From Melieria omissa (lineage: Eukaryota > Arthropoda > Insecta > Diptera > Ulidiidae): a stretch of DNA of 64,000 nt. The notes below the pieces were generated by a model. That model saw only the letters and a list, made by a program, of their open reading frames with translations. It was not told where the DNA came from and did no database searches. Positions 48,741-58,938 of this stretch are shown here, one piece after another; position 1 is the stretch's first letter, and the number at the start of each line of letters is the position of its first letter. The DNA lies in assembly GCA_963971225.1 (NCBI GenBank), contig OZ020269.1, positions 94,640,540-94,704,539 on the forward strand. Reading direction: 5' to 3'. Both the position numbers and the translations under genes were made by a program.

Positions 48741-50429
48741 ATTTCACTAAATCACATTTGAACTTAAATTCAATAAATTCTTTTCAAAAACTAATTAGTT
48801 CAGTGTGTTGTTGGCAAATGAATTTAAAAATTATCGAATATTTGTGCCAATAATGAAAGCAAATGTCAAACCACCTTTTTCACAATTTTCATAATTTATA
48901 TCAATTTTATTTCTATTAAATATTAACGCCAATAAATATTATATAAATTTAAAGTAAATTAGCCGTTACACAATATTAGATAACAATACCTAGTCAACCC
49001 ATATACGAACTGTTACAAACAAAAAAAAGCCCAAATATCATTAAAGCCGCATGCCCACAATTTAATTAACTTTACACAAACAGAAGGTAGAAATTTTGTT
49101 TTGCGCCCAAAAGCAAAATCACACAATTGGCGCTCGTGTGTACCGCCCACTGATTACAAAATTTATACGCAATTAACTGGCAATAAAGTCAAAAACAAAA
49201 AAACACCAACAACAACAACTACAAAGCAGCGCACAATTGTGTGTGCCAGCTAACATATGGGCGCCTACGCCGAAAACGCGGCAATGCCGTGCAGAATTTT
49301 CGCAAAAATAGAGAAATTCGCACTATTTAATGAGAAATTCGGTGTCTGTGTGTGTAAAATTTAATTTCACCTAATTGAACTGCATTAATGGCGTTAATAG
49401 CGTTAATTATGTCCCACTTGACAGCCAAGGGCGAGAGAGAGAGAGCGACATTTCAGTATATTTTCGATATGGCTGACACAGCGATTTTTTCGCAATAAAA
49501 ATAAAAATTAAGTTTATAAAATTTTTCAAAATGTAAATAAAGCAAAAATTCATATGAAATACGCGTACGAGTAATGCAATTACAACACACGCGCACAAGC
49601 GTGTGTCATATGATCACACACATACACACAAATAAACAGTCAGGCAGCACGGACGCACACACACACAAGTATGCGTAATGCAAGTGTATGTGTATTGTAT
49701 TACAGCTACAACAAATGCTGCGCTTGGCTGCGAAAATTAACATTTATTGCGACACGTCGACGCCGAACGTCGAACGCGGCCGAATTCCGTGTCGCGTACG
49801 TGTCGGTGTTGGTGTTGGTGGCGCTGAGCGCGGTTTGTGTATGTGTCTGCAATGCACTTAATGCCATCGCTTAATTGCTTCGGTTGGAATTTATACGCCT
49901 CACGTAATTGCCGCGTATAAAGTGAAAAATCGTTGCAGCATTTTAGGCAATTGCGACACGCGTAACAAACGCGCCTGCGCACACAATAAATAAGCATCGC
50001 TTCGGTGTGCCTGCACCGGTGCCGCGCTTATCCGTTTCGTATTTCGGCATGAACACGCAACTATGTGTGTTTATGTGTGTCTGTGTGTGTGTGACTTTAA
50101 ACCCCAAAACCAATTAGTTAAATTTAAAAGTTGCTGCAATTTTTAGCTTTGATGCCCTAAAACGCTACAAACATAGTTGCGTAGCCATGTAAATGCCAAA
50201 TTCTCCTGAAAGTATGCTATGAAGTTTGTATTAAACCAGTTAGAATGACTAACTATAAGAGTTTTAAAATGTCTGTGCTATAGAAAGTTTTAAAAGTTTT
50301 GATAACATTTATTTCAAATTAATTATGAAACAATTTTCAAGTTCTCCTAGAAGTATGTTAAGATTCTTGATATTCACTTTAAAAGTCTCGAAAAAATATG
50401 CCACGTTTCTTGGCGCTGTAAATTGTACA
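48741..50429. other. Flank or intron between repeat blocks, single-copy
   Basis: Contains CACA/TGTG patches (49595-49670 and 50063-50090), an AGAG tract at 49431-49446 and two motif copies (50205-50217 and 50346-50358). No exon is recognised. Confidence 0.4.
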
Positions 50430-50730
50430 AAAATATCTTTCAAATTCTGCTTCAGACTTTATCTTGGGATTTCTAAGTCGATTCAAATTCTTGGTAAAGT
50501 GTTCAATCAGACCTACTTTGGACCCCATCTTCCTTTAATAAACCATTTTGAACTCTTAATAATTTTTATCAGGTCCAATAACTAAGATGTTGCTTCTGAC
50601 TCAATCTTCAAACTAATTCGTATTCTTGCTTAAGTTTAGCAGTTTCGATAGCAAAGATTCTGCTTGCACTTGATCTTCTTAGGTTTTCTAAGTCAATTCA
50701 AATTCTTGGTAAAGTGTTCAATCAGATCTA
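50430..50730. repeat. About 220-bp array, second block, left of the transposon
   Basis: Same units as 47594-48740. It ends at the TA (50729-50730) that flanks the transposon at 50731. Confidence 0.85.
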
Positions 50731-51289
50731 CCATTTAAAGTGGAAGCATCTGGTAACCCTCAAACTTTTGACAGAGCTGTCAGATCGACTAATGGCATAG
50801 CGCGTTGGAAGCGTCATTCAAAGACAATTTATACCATGGAACAGTACACTCCAAAAGAACGTGCTGAAATTGTTCAGCTTTACATTCAAAATAACTTCTC
50901 GATTGTGTAAACCAAACGGCGATTATGAGTGGCTACCGAGATCACCCGATTTGACGCCGCCAGACTTTTTTTTATGGGGCTACTTGAAGTCCAAGGTATA
51001 CACCAACAAGCCAAGGACACTAGATCAACTCAGAGCCAACATACGCCGCGAAATAAGAGCCATATCGGCCGATACACTGGCAAAAGTGATGGAAAATGCC
51101 GAAAAAAGGGCACATTTTGCGGCCAAAGCTAATGGTGGCCATTTACGCGATATCATTTTCAAAAACTAACTAGAAAATTTCTCCTTGGACCAAGATAAAT
51201 GAATATCGAGATGAAAACAAAAAAAAACATTTTGTTTCCTCTATTTTTCAAAAACAAGAATGGCCTTCCACTTTAAATGGCCTACCCTG
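50731..51289 (+). mobile_element. Deleted Tc1/mariner-type element inside a repeat unit
   Basis: Inverted ends share CCATTTAAAGTGGAAG (left 50731; right, read inverted, from 51280). The right end extends further to CAGGGTAGG, so the left tip seems to have lost about nine bases. TA flanks both sides (50729-50730 and 51290-51291). The ~220-bp host repeat is interrupted mid-unit, between GATC and CTTCAGACTCGATC, and removing the element restores normal spacing. At 559 bp it is a deletion derivative. Confidence 0.88.
50836..51169 (+). pseudogene. Transposase remnant of the 50.7-kb element
   Basis: It starts MEQYTPKERAEIVQLYIQNN and stops after FSIV, the N-terminal helix-turn-helix (DUF4817-like) of a Tc1/mariner relative. 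After a junction in another frame it resumes PRSPDLTPPDFFLWGYLKSK, then NIRREIRAISADTLAKVMEN, ending GGHLRDIIFKN at 51169. The middle of the protein, including the first two catalytic acids, is missing. The Asp of PPDFFLWG is the presumed third catalytic position. Confidence 0.85.
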
Positions 51290-51291
51290 TA

Positions 51292-51480
51292 CTTCAGACT
51301 CGATCTTCCTTCAATAAACGAATTTGAACTCTTCATTAAGTTTAGCAGATCCAATAACCCAGTTACTGCTTCTGATTCGATCTTCAACTCAATTCGTATT
51401 CTTGCTTAAGTTTAAAATAATCCATAGCATAAATTCCACTTCAGACTTGATCTTCTAAGCCTAAGGCAATGGTACAAAAA
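51292..51480. repeat. About 220-bp array, second block, right of the transposon
   Basis: Continues the interrupted unit with CTTCAGACTCGATCTTCC at 51292, then a further decayed unit. Confidence 0.8.
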
Positions 51481-54250
51481 TATCTTTCAATAGCAAAAGT
51501 TTAAATTTTTCAATCACATATTTGTGCTTCAAATCAAAGAAAGAAAGTAGTAAGAAAAAGAACAACATTAATCATTTAAGGACATTCAAATTCTCCAAAA
51601 ACTATATCAAATTTCTTGGTAATGTAAAATGTACAGAAGTGTCTCAAAATAATGAAAGTTTTAATTTCTTTAAAATCCCATTTCTACGCCGTTTACGTTT
51701 ACGCCGGCAGAAATCAATAAGAAATACGCCGCCAGTAATAAAAAGATTAATTTAAAATGCTCCAAAAAGTATACCAAGTTTCTGTCGTAGGGTTAAGATG
51801 GTTATCACATATTTCTGGGCCGATTTTAAGGCAGAATTCAGTAAGAAATATGCCAGAAAGTAAGCTACATTTCCGTTCTTTCATTGACACTAAGATTTAA
51901 ACTCACGAAAAACTGCAAAAAAGGAAATTTAGTATGAATAATAAAAGAGCAATGCCCCTAGAAGTATGCTAAAAGACAAAAAAGGTTTTTCTACTATGAA
52001 TTGTTCCACTTTTTTGCATTAGTATACACCTTTCTTAAAACCTACTTTAAGGTCAACTAAAACTCAAAAGTCCCTTTGAATAAAATGTATTTCTTCACTC
52101 GATATAAAATAACCTCCGATATAACTTTAAGATTATTTCCTACAACAATAAAGAATCGGGATTCACTCGACTTCACTTGATTTAATAATAACATGGATTT
52201 TCCATTAAAATCGTAACTTGGAACTTTTAAAATGGCTTATCTTCTGATTTCGTCAACTCCTGAATTGTCTCCATTTACTTAGTAAAACTTGGAACATTCA
52301 CAAAAACTTGTTCGATGACTTGAAGTTCAGTCGAAAAAGCATACAGAAAATTTGCAAAATGTCTCTAGGTATCATATTTGAAAGCAATGGAAAGAACTTG
52401 AGCTTTATATTGGTAACCGAGAGATATTTCACAACGAAGATTCGAACCTCAACGAGCATAATATCCAATCTGTGGACTGTTGGCAATATAAAATTCTGCC
52501 AAAAATTTTTTTATCTCACAAAAGTTACGCTTTCAACTCCAACTGAAGAAGATGACCCTAAAAGTATTCTTCATTTTTCATTATTTAAAATTAATAGCCT
52601 TCAATTGTACAAAACATCTTCAATAGCGAAAATTACCCTAAGACCCTAAAAGTATGCTACATTTTTCATTAATTAAAATTTAAAACAAATGACTTGAAAA
52701 TTCCCAACTTTTTAGTGGCTTTAAGTTCAACAAGAACTCTGCAGAAATACTCCTGAAAATATGCTTGACTACAAGTTCTTTTAATTCATTGCTCTACAAG
52801 TTTTTTTTAAAGTATTTTTAATGCATTTATTAGAAATTCTTCGGAAATTTAGACATTTTTCACAACACTTCAAAAAACTCCCACAGTTTTATAAGCAAAT
52901 CCTCTCATCTTCTTCGAAAAGTTTAATGCGCAAAAAACATAAAACGTTTCTGATTCAATTGATTCAAGTACTTACAAAAGTTGGCCACACAACATGATTC
53001 CAAACTTTTCATAATTAAAGTGTAGGATGGCTGCCTCTGTACGAGATACACTTGATTTCAATTAGAAATCAAAACTGAGCCCAAACTACCTCTGAAAGTA
53101 TACCGCATTCAACATTCATTCTATATCAAGATATATCAAAAGTTCTCTGCTTGTGACACACTGCATAAAATGCAATTCTCCTAAAAGTATACTAGACTTC
53201 TCTATGCTTAAAAGTTGATGACAAACAAAAATTGATGGCATTAATTTCATGGCATACTTTTAGTCCAATTAGGCATCTACTGTCATTTAGAAATTGTGCT
53301 TTAAATAGTGCAATATGTATTTTTCTTGAACATTTCTTCTCGAATTTTCGCAAAACCTTCTTTTAAACCAGTTATTAAATTTAAAACTTCTACAAGTTCT
53401 AAATAATTCATACAACTGAAACTGTAAATCAATGAAATATAATGTGAGCCATGTAAATAGGCACATTAACACTATTTAGTTGTAGATTCTAGCATACTTT
53501 TAGGTGTTTTGAAACTAAATATTGCTCTTTCTCTCTCACGCCTAGTTTGTTCTCTCTTTTTGCCATACTTTTGGGCGCAACCACATTTCAACTCTCGACC
53601 ATGATCACGTACAATTGTATCACTATACTCCGAACTTTTTACTCTACACACACACACACACACACACAAACCCCGTCACTCATACACCAACTTATTCTTA
53701 GTGAAAATATTTTTCTCTTATACTCAATCTACATAAATTTGTATAGTGTTTATATTTGTTGTTCACATTACTCAGCACCGCGTTAACCTTTTTTTATAGC
53801 AAACTTGTTTACTTTCTTCTTATCAAATTATCATTTGAATGTAAGCTTCATAGCATCTTTGTGCCAATTATTTTACATTTCAATTATGTTCGATTTCAAT
53901 CCTTACTTAGCTGTTCAATGTTCTTTCAACCTGCCTAGTTTCTGCTATACATAAATAAAACAAAAATAAATAAAAACTTTACTATACTATAATCTATAAA
54001 TAGACTCTAAAGTAATGCAACAAAATCCCCCCTCGAACAAAAATCAAAATTTTTAAATTATAAATAGAAAATAGAAAACATTAAAAAATTATTTAGTCAA
54101 AATTTACGTTAACATTTTGTGTTTCCATTTATTATTTTGTAATGAAAACCCCTTTTTATTTGTTTTTGTTTTTTATTATGAAATAGTAAAGTGAACCAAA
54201 AAATACAAATCTCTATATATATTGTTTTTAGCTTAAACCCGATGCAGCGC
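51481..54250. other. Flank or intron with dense recurrent-motif cluster
   Basis: Copies of the CCTAAAAGTATGC-type motif lie at 51957, 52557, 52645, 52752 and 53180 on the + strand and at 53252, 53492 and 53563 on the minus strand. A CA microsatellite occupies about 53645-53669. No coding exon is recognised. Confidence 0.45.
53645..53669. repeat. (CA)n microsatellite
   Basis: About twelve CA dinucleotides. Confidence 0.95.
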
Positions 54251-55229
54251 TGCCTTCTCAATGCCTCCTCTTAATTCATTATTACTGTTATTATTGTTAT
54301 TAAGTTTTTTACGAAACTTTTTTAGTACTAGCTAATGTTTTAATTTGAAACATATAACAGTTTATAAATGTTAAAAAATATGGTGAGCTGTTACGAATAT
54401 TTTTGAAGGAATTTTTAATTAGGTGAATTGAATGATTTTCGATTGAAATAATTATTGAAGATTTGAAGAGATAACTTTGCTGAACAAAAGTAAATGATTA
54501 GGTCTATGAAAATAGGCTGACTTTGGATCAAAACAGTTGTTAAAGATTTAGATTAGGTCCATGAAATGATGATTGATCGAACAGTTGTTAAAGGGATAAC
54601 TTTGGTGAACAACAGCAGTTAATAGTTAGTGAAGTAAACTATTTACCTCTCAATTAGTTTTCAACCCAAAAACCTTTAGTAGGCTTTGTCAAGATTTACT
54701 CTAAATGGTGATTTCATTATACTAAGAAGCTTCCTCCAGAATTTGAAAGATCGATATGTAACTTTATAGCCCATTATTTTTGTATTAATACGACCCAACG
54801 TATATATAAGTGAAATTTTCCTTAATACGAGTCATTGCATTGGTTCTGATAAGATCTAAAAGCCAGGTGACAGCCGTTTGAATGAAGAAGTAATGGACAC
54901 TTGACTTGAACTTATCAAGATCACAGATCCCTGCGTAGATCTTTCTCAGCAGATTGTGTCAACGAGGAATACATGGACATCAGTGTTGGAATAGGTTACT
55001 TCGGGATTATCCGAAGTGATGGCATCAGATTGTTCATCTTTTCTGAACAGTTACCAAGAAAGTATCTGTAGAATAGACTTAGATGTTCCACGTTTCAGCA
55101 ATCAATAGATCTGGATGCCCTATTGTCCCAAATAAGTCTAATAAAGATGCGATCAAGTAGAAGCTTCAGTAGGATTTTGAAATCCTCCTCTCCAAAGGTT
55201 CTGACTGGTGTAAATTATGCGAAGTAACG
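54251..55229. other. Flank or intron with a local tandem duplication
   Basis: A block with TTAGGTCYATGAAA and ACAGTTGTTAAAG is duplicated at about 54495-54610. The later part (54840-55230) may be decayed LINE sequence but shows no clear motif. Confidence 0.35.
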
Positions 55230-55735
55230 AATTGTTTGCATTGCTTTAAAAAGCCTTGGCTTGGTATCAAGTGACGCTTGCACGAGATGTACAATGCCAA
55301 GGGTACTCTGGAACACTTATTGTGTCACTGCCTCTATAGATCAACGGTCAGCTGCCTTAGATCCGCGACAAAGAAGTGGCGACTTACTTAGATTTGCCAA
55401 GAAGTTCTTAACACTAGAATGCCCGATGCATTTTAGGTATGTCAGATTTTCGGGCATTCTAGTGTTAATAATTGCCTTGTTTGAATTCATAACTACTTAT
55501 TGTCAGTGGCTTTTGCTGTTGAAATTAAATTACAGTGTAATTCTGGTACGTATAGTGTTTTGAATAATTTAAAAAATAAAAGACCTCAATGGAGTCAAAA
55601 TGACTCCCTCGGGCATTCTAGTGTTAAAACACTACGTATAGGTCTGGAACTCCAGAATATTGATAACACTATGGACTACTAATTTGGTCTATGAGAGACC
55701 TTCTGAGGTTAGCCGACCTAACCTAAATAAAATTT
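55230..55735 (+). mobile_element. LINE 3' end remnant, interrupted by a MITE
   Basis: Frameshifted readings give DACTRC, then TLEHLLCHC, then SGDLLRFAKKFL, the conserved zinc-binding and C-terminal tail of Jockey/R1/I-like LINEs. After the nested MITE comes a 3' end with GGTTAGCCGACCTAACCTAA, a common insect LINE terminus. It is dead. Confidence 0.7.
55412..55623. mobile_element. piggyBac-type MITE, 212 bp, TTAA target sites
   Basis: Exact 15-bp inverted ends CACTAGAATGCCCGA (55412-55426) and TCGGGCATTCTAGTG (55609-55623). TTAA flanks both ends (55408-55411 and 55624-55627), the piggyBac signature. A third, internal copy of the right end occurs at 55450-55464 and is also followed by TTAA. 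A short hairpin GGAGTCAAAATGACTCC sits at 55591-55607. Non-coding. Confidence 0.9.
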
Positions 55736-55789
55736 AACCTAGAAAGCCGAGAAACATGGCTACTTTTTACAACACGCCAAAAATATAAA

Positions 55790-56080
55790 CTTTTATATGA
55801 AACACCAGGCATGTTCGGTCAAGTGCCTTGGAGATATCTAATGCAACAACCTCGTTTTCACTGATGTTTTGATGATTCCATTTCTCTGTGAAGACCGTCA
55901 TAAGGCTTTCAATCGGTCACCTAAGTATATTAAGCTTTAGCATGTTGATAATATGAAAGTTAAAGCAATGAAGAGTATGTTTTGGAAAATACTGAACCAA
56001 TTGCTATGGGTCGGTAGTAGTTCATAGAGTCTTTCCCCCTTTTCTTTTTACGGAACAGTTTAGCAATTTTAGCACTCAGA
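55790..56080 (-). pseudogene. LINE reverse transcriptase fragment (N-terminal RT motifs)
   Basis: Minus-strand readings in shifting frames give FRKKKRGKDSMNYYRPIAIG, then SVFSKTYSSL, and later ENEVVALDISKALDRT. These match the YRPIxLxSVxSK and ALDISKAFD motifs of insect non-LTR reverse transcriptases; the D of ALDISK is the motif A catalytic Asp. Frameshifts separate them. The orientation is opposite to the neighbouring LINE pieces, so this is a separate insertion or a rearrangement. Confidence 0.75.
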
Positions 56081-56254
56081 CATTACAAACGTCCATCCAT
56101 TTTACTACGGCATGATGTTCCCTGTTAATATGTTTTGAATCTACCGAACCTCCAGAGAAATCTGAATAGATCCTGAGGTGTCAACGACAAAAATGTTCTC
56201 ACTAAAAAGGGACCAGGCGTAGGAAGATGTTTGTTCAACCAGTTCCCAAAAAAG

Positions 56255-56430
56255 GCCTGGCTCCATAGCTGGAATTGGCTCTGAGGCTGCGTTTATCGGC
56301 CCTGAGTCCGTTCTGTCTCTCCCATCTGCAGCCATCAAAGCCACTGTTAACGAATGGGTCACTGGGACCCAGGAGCGAGTATGGCAGGCTGAGAGCGACT
56401 CCAGCTGCGCCAAAGTTGGCGCACAGTAAA
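56255..56430 (+). pseudogene. LINE RNase H-region fragment
   Basis: The + strand frame reads EAAFIGPESVLSLPSAAIKA, then TVNEWVTGTQERVW, then a stop after KVGAQ. The FIGPEPxxxxPxxxIKxxxxxW pattern is the segment after the RNase H domain in LINE polyproteins. No intact domain remains. Confidence 0.65.
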
Positions 56431-56815
56431 CCTTGCTTTGCTTTCAATCCATCTGAAGTTAGTTTGTTATAGAAGCTTGTATGAGTATGAAGCTTACAGC
56501 TTCGAAGAAGGATTCCAATCGTTTTTATGTTCTGACGCAACTGTTCAGTCCTCAATATAGACAATTTCAAACTATGTCTCTTTCAAGCAAGTAAATAGTT
56601 TTTTCACAGCTCACCATTATTTTATATATATATTTTTTTTAATATTTTAATATTTTTATTTACATCTCCTTTAGTGTTCTAATTATAATCGTTAGCCGAA
56701 ATCCCCTAAGTGTGCATTGTATTGATTATTGAGTTGAATTGTCGCAAATGTTTCGCTCCCGCGTCCGCATCTAGGCGGCCATGTTCATCATAACTAAGTG
56801 TTGCGAGCTACTTAC
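56431..56815. other. Flank or intron
   Basis: Nothing is recognised beyond the end of the LINE debris. Confidence 0.3.
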
Positions 56816-58750
56816 ACATACATATCTTTGCTATAATCTACCCTTTTTTCCTACAAGTGATTTCCATAATTTATATTGTTTAGCTGTAAATGAAGAGTTT
56901 TTGACATTAGTTCGGTTAATTGTTTTGAATTATGCCTCAAAAAAACTCTTGGCTGAAGATTTCAAGTTTCAACAAACACTTTTATGAAATTGAAATTGCT
57001 ATAAAAAAAATAAATATGAATTTTAAATACTCATCTTTGCTATAAATTGTTGAATTTTTAAGGGATTTTTCATAAAAAATTTTATAAACAAATGACTTTT
57101 TAAAAAGGAATGTAAAGCTATACAAATGTTCTATTCTATTTCAAATATTCTAAAATTTGAATTCATGTATTGAAAAGTTGTTTTATTCTCTTTTATAAAT
57201 TAAATATTTTTGCATTACATTTTATAGCAAGTTTTACGTAACATCAGCTGCCATAAAATCAAACTAGAGTAACAAAAAATCTCAATTAAACTAGAAAGAA
57301 AGATATACGACACTAAATTTCAGTTTCAATTTCATACATTCTTCAACAAAACACCACCAAGGTTTGCTATAAAGTCACTGCTTTATGTTAAGCCAACACA
57401 ACACTTCAGCGTTCGTTTTTTATTTTATTAAAACAATTAATTATAATTTATATTTTATATAATTTATTTATGTTATTGCTTATAGTTTATTTCCAAGTTT
57501 CATCTAATAGCGTTTATGGGAAACCAGTGAAGTTGCCATAATATGAAAATTATGGCTCAAGGATGTAAGCAACGTTGGATGAATCAATATGCGACACAAC
57601 AATGGAAAAAATAAGTGATTTCGTACGCTTCCATAAAGTTTTGACACTATTTCTACGAATGCTGATATAAAAGTTGCTATAATTCATATAGAAAGTCTCT
57701 GTGCTGGAATTTTCGGTGATAAAATGCCTGCAGTTTTCATCTGTAAAGAGAGTGAGTGCTCCCATAAAGTTTTCACACTATTTTTACGGATGCTGCTATA
57801 AAAGTTGCTATAATTCATAGAGCAAGTCTCTGTGCTACAATTTTCGGTGATAAAGTGACTGGATTTTTCGTCGGTGAAGTGAGTGGATTGATTTGCTGTT
57901 AGTCAGAGATCGCTGTTAGTCAGAGAAATGGAAAATCACTAAGGAAATATGCGCTGTGGCATTATGGCTAATCTACAAACTTGCTATAATGGGCAAATGT
58001 TAAGGAAACAGCAACCTAAATGAAGTTTACAGCTTAAAGAAAGCAATATCGTTCATGTGCTTAAAAATAAGATACCATCTTTTGTATAGTGGTTGCTATA
58101 ATTTTTATAGTAAGTCACTATGAGTGCATATGAAGCCAGAAAAGACTATATGCTCATTCAAAATAGTCTTCCAGTAAACAGTGAAGCTAAATTTATGCTT
58201 AGAGATTGCTATAATTTTTATAGCAAGTCACTAGGAGTGTATATGAAACCAGAAAAGACTCTATGCTCATTCACAAGAGTCTTTCAGTAAACAGTGAAGC
58301 GAAATTTATGCTTAAAGATTGCTATAATTTTTATAGTAAGACACTAGAAGTGCATATGAAGCCAAAAAATACTCTATGCTCATTCAAAAGAGTCTTCCAG
58401 TAAGCAGTGAAGTGAATTTTGTGCTCAAAGATTGCTATAATTTTTATAGTAAGTCACTATGAGTGGAGCGTAACTAAAAGTGAAGAGGATATAAAATTAT
58501 AAAGTGCACCTTTCCCATTCAAAGAGATATTTCAATCACTAAGGATGCGAAATTTGTGAAAAAAATGTACATTATAGCTAACCAAAGAGTTTTCCATAAT
58601 ATAGGCATTGTTGCAATGCAGTGAAAACGTTGAGATTTTTATTCTTAAACATTCCAAAGTGTTTAGTTATTACAGAAAATTCGTTCCACGAGCACATAGA
58701 ATGTGCTATAATTTTATAGCAACTCATTTCAGTGCGCTAAGATGTTCATA
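56816..58750. repeat. TTGCTATAA-rich region with two nested tandem arrays
   Basis: TTGCTATAA or its inverse TTATAGCAA recurs at least twelve times (near 56829, 56997, 57037, 57225, 57366, 57672, 57802, 57977, 58092, 58206, 58319, 58432 and 58709), often as the palindrome GCTATAATTTTTATAGC. A ~130-bp unit is duplicated at about 57620-57890 (CCATAAAGTTTT...TTTTCGGTGATAAA). No gene is seen. Confidence 0.8.
58090..58475. repeat. 113-114-bp tandem array, three and a half units
   Basis: GCTATAATTTTTATAG starts the unit at 58094, 58208, 58321 and 58434. It is followed by AAGTCACTA, GCCAGAAAAGACT, ATGCTCATTC and CTTCCAGTAAACAGTGAAG. Confidence 0.93.
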
Positions 58751-58890
58751 ATTGAAACAATTTGCCAATCAAAGGCCCCGAAATTTCAAAAACTAATGGC
58801 AGATAGTTAACTTTAAAGAAGCAATTTGTGTTAATTTTCAAGAGCAACTTCGAACATAAAATTAAATCAGCTTAATCGCATTGATTTCAG

Positions 58891-58938
58891 GCCCAGATGA
58901 TCCCTTCTCATTTAACAACAAAACATCAAAATCAATAA
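58891..58938 (+). other. Possible mbl alternative terminal exon (weak)
   Basis: TTGATTTCAG at 58881-58890 is a plausible 3' splice site. Joined in phase to exon C it would add AQMIPSHLTTKHQNQ and then stop at 58936-58938. An alternative phase would give a longer 62-residue Gln/Asn/Lys-rich tail. I do not recognise either tail as a muscleblind C-terminus, so this is only a candidate. Confidence 0.12.
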
